Of a stretch of DNA of 15,360 nt, positions 14,678 through 15,360 are shown piece by piece. Position numbers and translations under genes: made by a program. The notes beneath the pieces were generated by a model. The model had not been told where the DNA came from. It saw only the letters and a program-made list of their open reading frames with translations, and ran no database searches. Within the stretch, counting starts at the first letter, position 1, and every line of letters begins with the position of its first letter. This DNA comes from an uncultured Synergistales bacterium (GTDB lineage: Bacteria > Synergistota > Synergistia > Synergistales > Aminobacteriaceae), in assembly GCA_937957815.1 (NCBI GenBank), contig CALFXN010000097.1:1-15360 (forward strand), read 5' to 3'.

Positions 14678-15360
14678 ATGACTATACGGAACAAGCTTAT
14701 CGGAATGGCGTGCATCGTTCTTCTGGTGATCGCGGCAATGGCGGGCGTGACGTACTATCGCGGCAGCGCCATGATGTTCGATCAGGTCGGGACGTCGGGG
14801 ATGGAGATCGTGAAAGGAGCGGCCGAGGCCGTCAATTCACAGTTCGACAAGATCGAGGGAATCGTCGCGACCGCTGCGGATTCGGTCCTTCACGCGTGGC
14901 TCGTTCTCGGAACGACCGACGAGGAAGGTGTCGAGAAGGTTCTGACCTCGCTCGTCGAACGTGCTTCGGATAGCGGAATCGCCGACCTGTATTTCGGAAT
15001 CGAATCGACCGGCAAACTCGCGCACGGTCGCGGCTGGAAGGAACCCGAGGGCTACGACGCGCGCGTCCGCGCCTGGTACAGGCAGGCCGCGGCAGCCGGA
15101 AAGGGAAAGGTCATTTTCACCGAGCCGTACGTGAACCAGAATACGAAGAAGGTCGTCGTCTCGGCGGCGACGCCCCTTTACGACACCGCCGGAAAACTTC
15201 TCGGCGTCCTGACCGGCGACATGGACACGACGGCGCTGAACGAATACGTCGTCAACCTCAAGATCTTCGGACAGGGGAGCGGCGTCATGATTCTCAGGAG
15301 CGGAGTCTTCGCGGCATACCGCGTCGCGGAGGACGTCCTGAAGGCCAACATGATGACGGA
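14678..15360 (+). CDS. Methyl-accepting chemotaxis protein, N-terminal part with dCache_1 sensor (cut by window edge)
   Basis: The first 227 residues are visible. A membrane helix (about 7-25) leads to a periplasmic dCache_1 domain with a long helix (32-75). The ligand region reads Y126, R131, W133, Y134, then FTEPY (147-151) and GDMD (180-183). In dCache_1 amino-acid sensors of the PctA type the binding motif is Y-x4-R-x-W-Y plus a later Tyr and Asp, and all of these have counterparts here, so an amino acid is the likely ligand. The second membrane helix, HAMP and methyl-accepting domains would lie past the right edge, so a receptor kinase or cyclase with this sensor is not excluded. ATG 14678 has GGAGG 8 bases upstream and lies 3 bases after the PAS-like gene stop. 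An out-of-frame ATG at 14671 overlaps that stop but gives no recognisable protein. Confidence 0.88.
   Translation, partial: MTIRNKLIGMACIVLLVIAAMAGVTYYRGSAMMFDQVGTSGMEIVKGAAEAVNSQFDKIEGIVATAADSVLHAWLVLGTTDEEGVEKVLTSLVERASDSGIADLYFGIESTGKLAHGRGWKEPEGYDARVRAWYRQAAAAGKGKVIFTEPYVNQNTKKVVVSAATPLYDTAGKLLGVLTGDMDTTALNEYVVNLKIFGQGSGVMILRSGVFAAYRVAEDVLKANMMT

Noticed and set aside
14671..14973. ATG overlapping the PAS-like gene stop (ATGA), opening a 100-codon frame
   Set aside because: Out of frame with the dCache receptor, whose ATG at 14678 has the ideal GGAGG spacing and clear homology.

Overview
The window comes from a GC-rich, diderm (outer-membrane-bearing) bacterium. Signs of an outer membrane are an outer-membrane beta-barrel, a CsgG-type protein and a BcsB-like periplasmic protein with a single C-terminal anchor. 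A probable diiron/metallo-beta-lactamase protein, a Cys-containing PAS protein and a dCache chemoreceptor with an amino-acid-binding signature fit an anaerobic, motile, amino-acid-using organism. Synergistota is my best guess, but it rests on general resemblance only.

Left block (1-3792, minus strand): a compact operon, read right to left. It encodes a GT28/MGDG-synthase-like glycosyltransferase, a PAS-PAS-PAS-GGDEF-EAL cyclic-di-GMP enzyme and the start of an MBL-fold/diiron-type protein. The last gene has an in-frame TAA at codon 36, with family-like sequence continuing in the same frame beyond it. Back-to-back promoters at 3851-3877 separate this operon from manC (3938-5344, plus strand), which makes GDP-mannose.

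Central block (5364-14033, minus strand): six co-directional, tightly packed or overlapping genes that look like one synthase-dependent exopolysaccharide system. In transcription order they are: CsgG-domain protein with Pro-rich linker and C-terminal TPR-like segment; BcsB-like protein; small beta-barrel; GT2 synthase with an N-terminal MshEN-type c-di-GMP-binding module; polytopic GT-C-like membrane protein; secreted (alpha/alpha)6 glycosidase-like protein. No PilZ domain or BcsC-type fused exporter is present. I propose that the MshEN module replaces PilZ control and that the CsgG-TPR protein plus the separate barrel replace BcsC. This is the most interesting system in the window. The neighbouring GGDEF-EAL enzyme could control the c-di-GMP that it reads, and manC could supply sugar nucleotide.

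Right block (14243-15360, plus strand): a short PAS-like protein with a C-x10-C-x2-C cluster, apparently with a non-ATG start, followed 3 bases later by a dCache chemoreceptor cut by the window edge. A divergent regulatory region (14034-14242) holds an extended -10 promoter and a leader hairpin for the polysaccharide operon.

I found no rRNA, tRNA, CRISPR array, insertion sequence or convincing rho-independent terminator. No stretch longer than about 210 bases lacks a gene.
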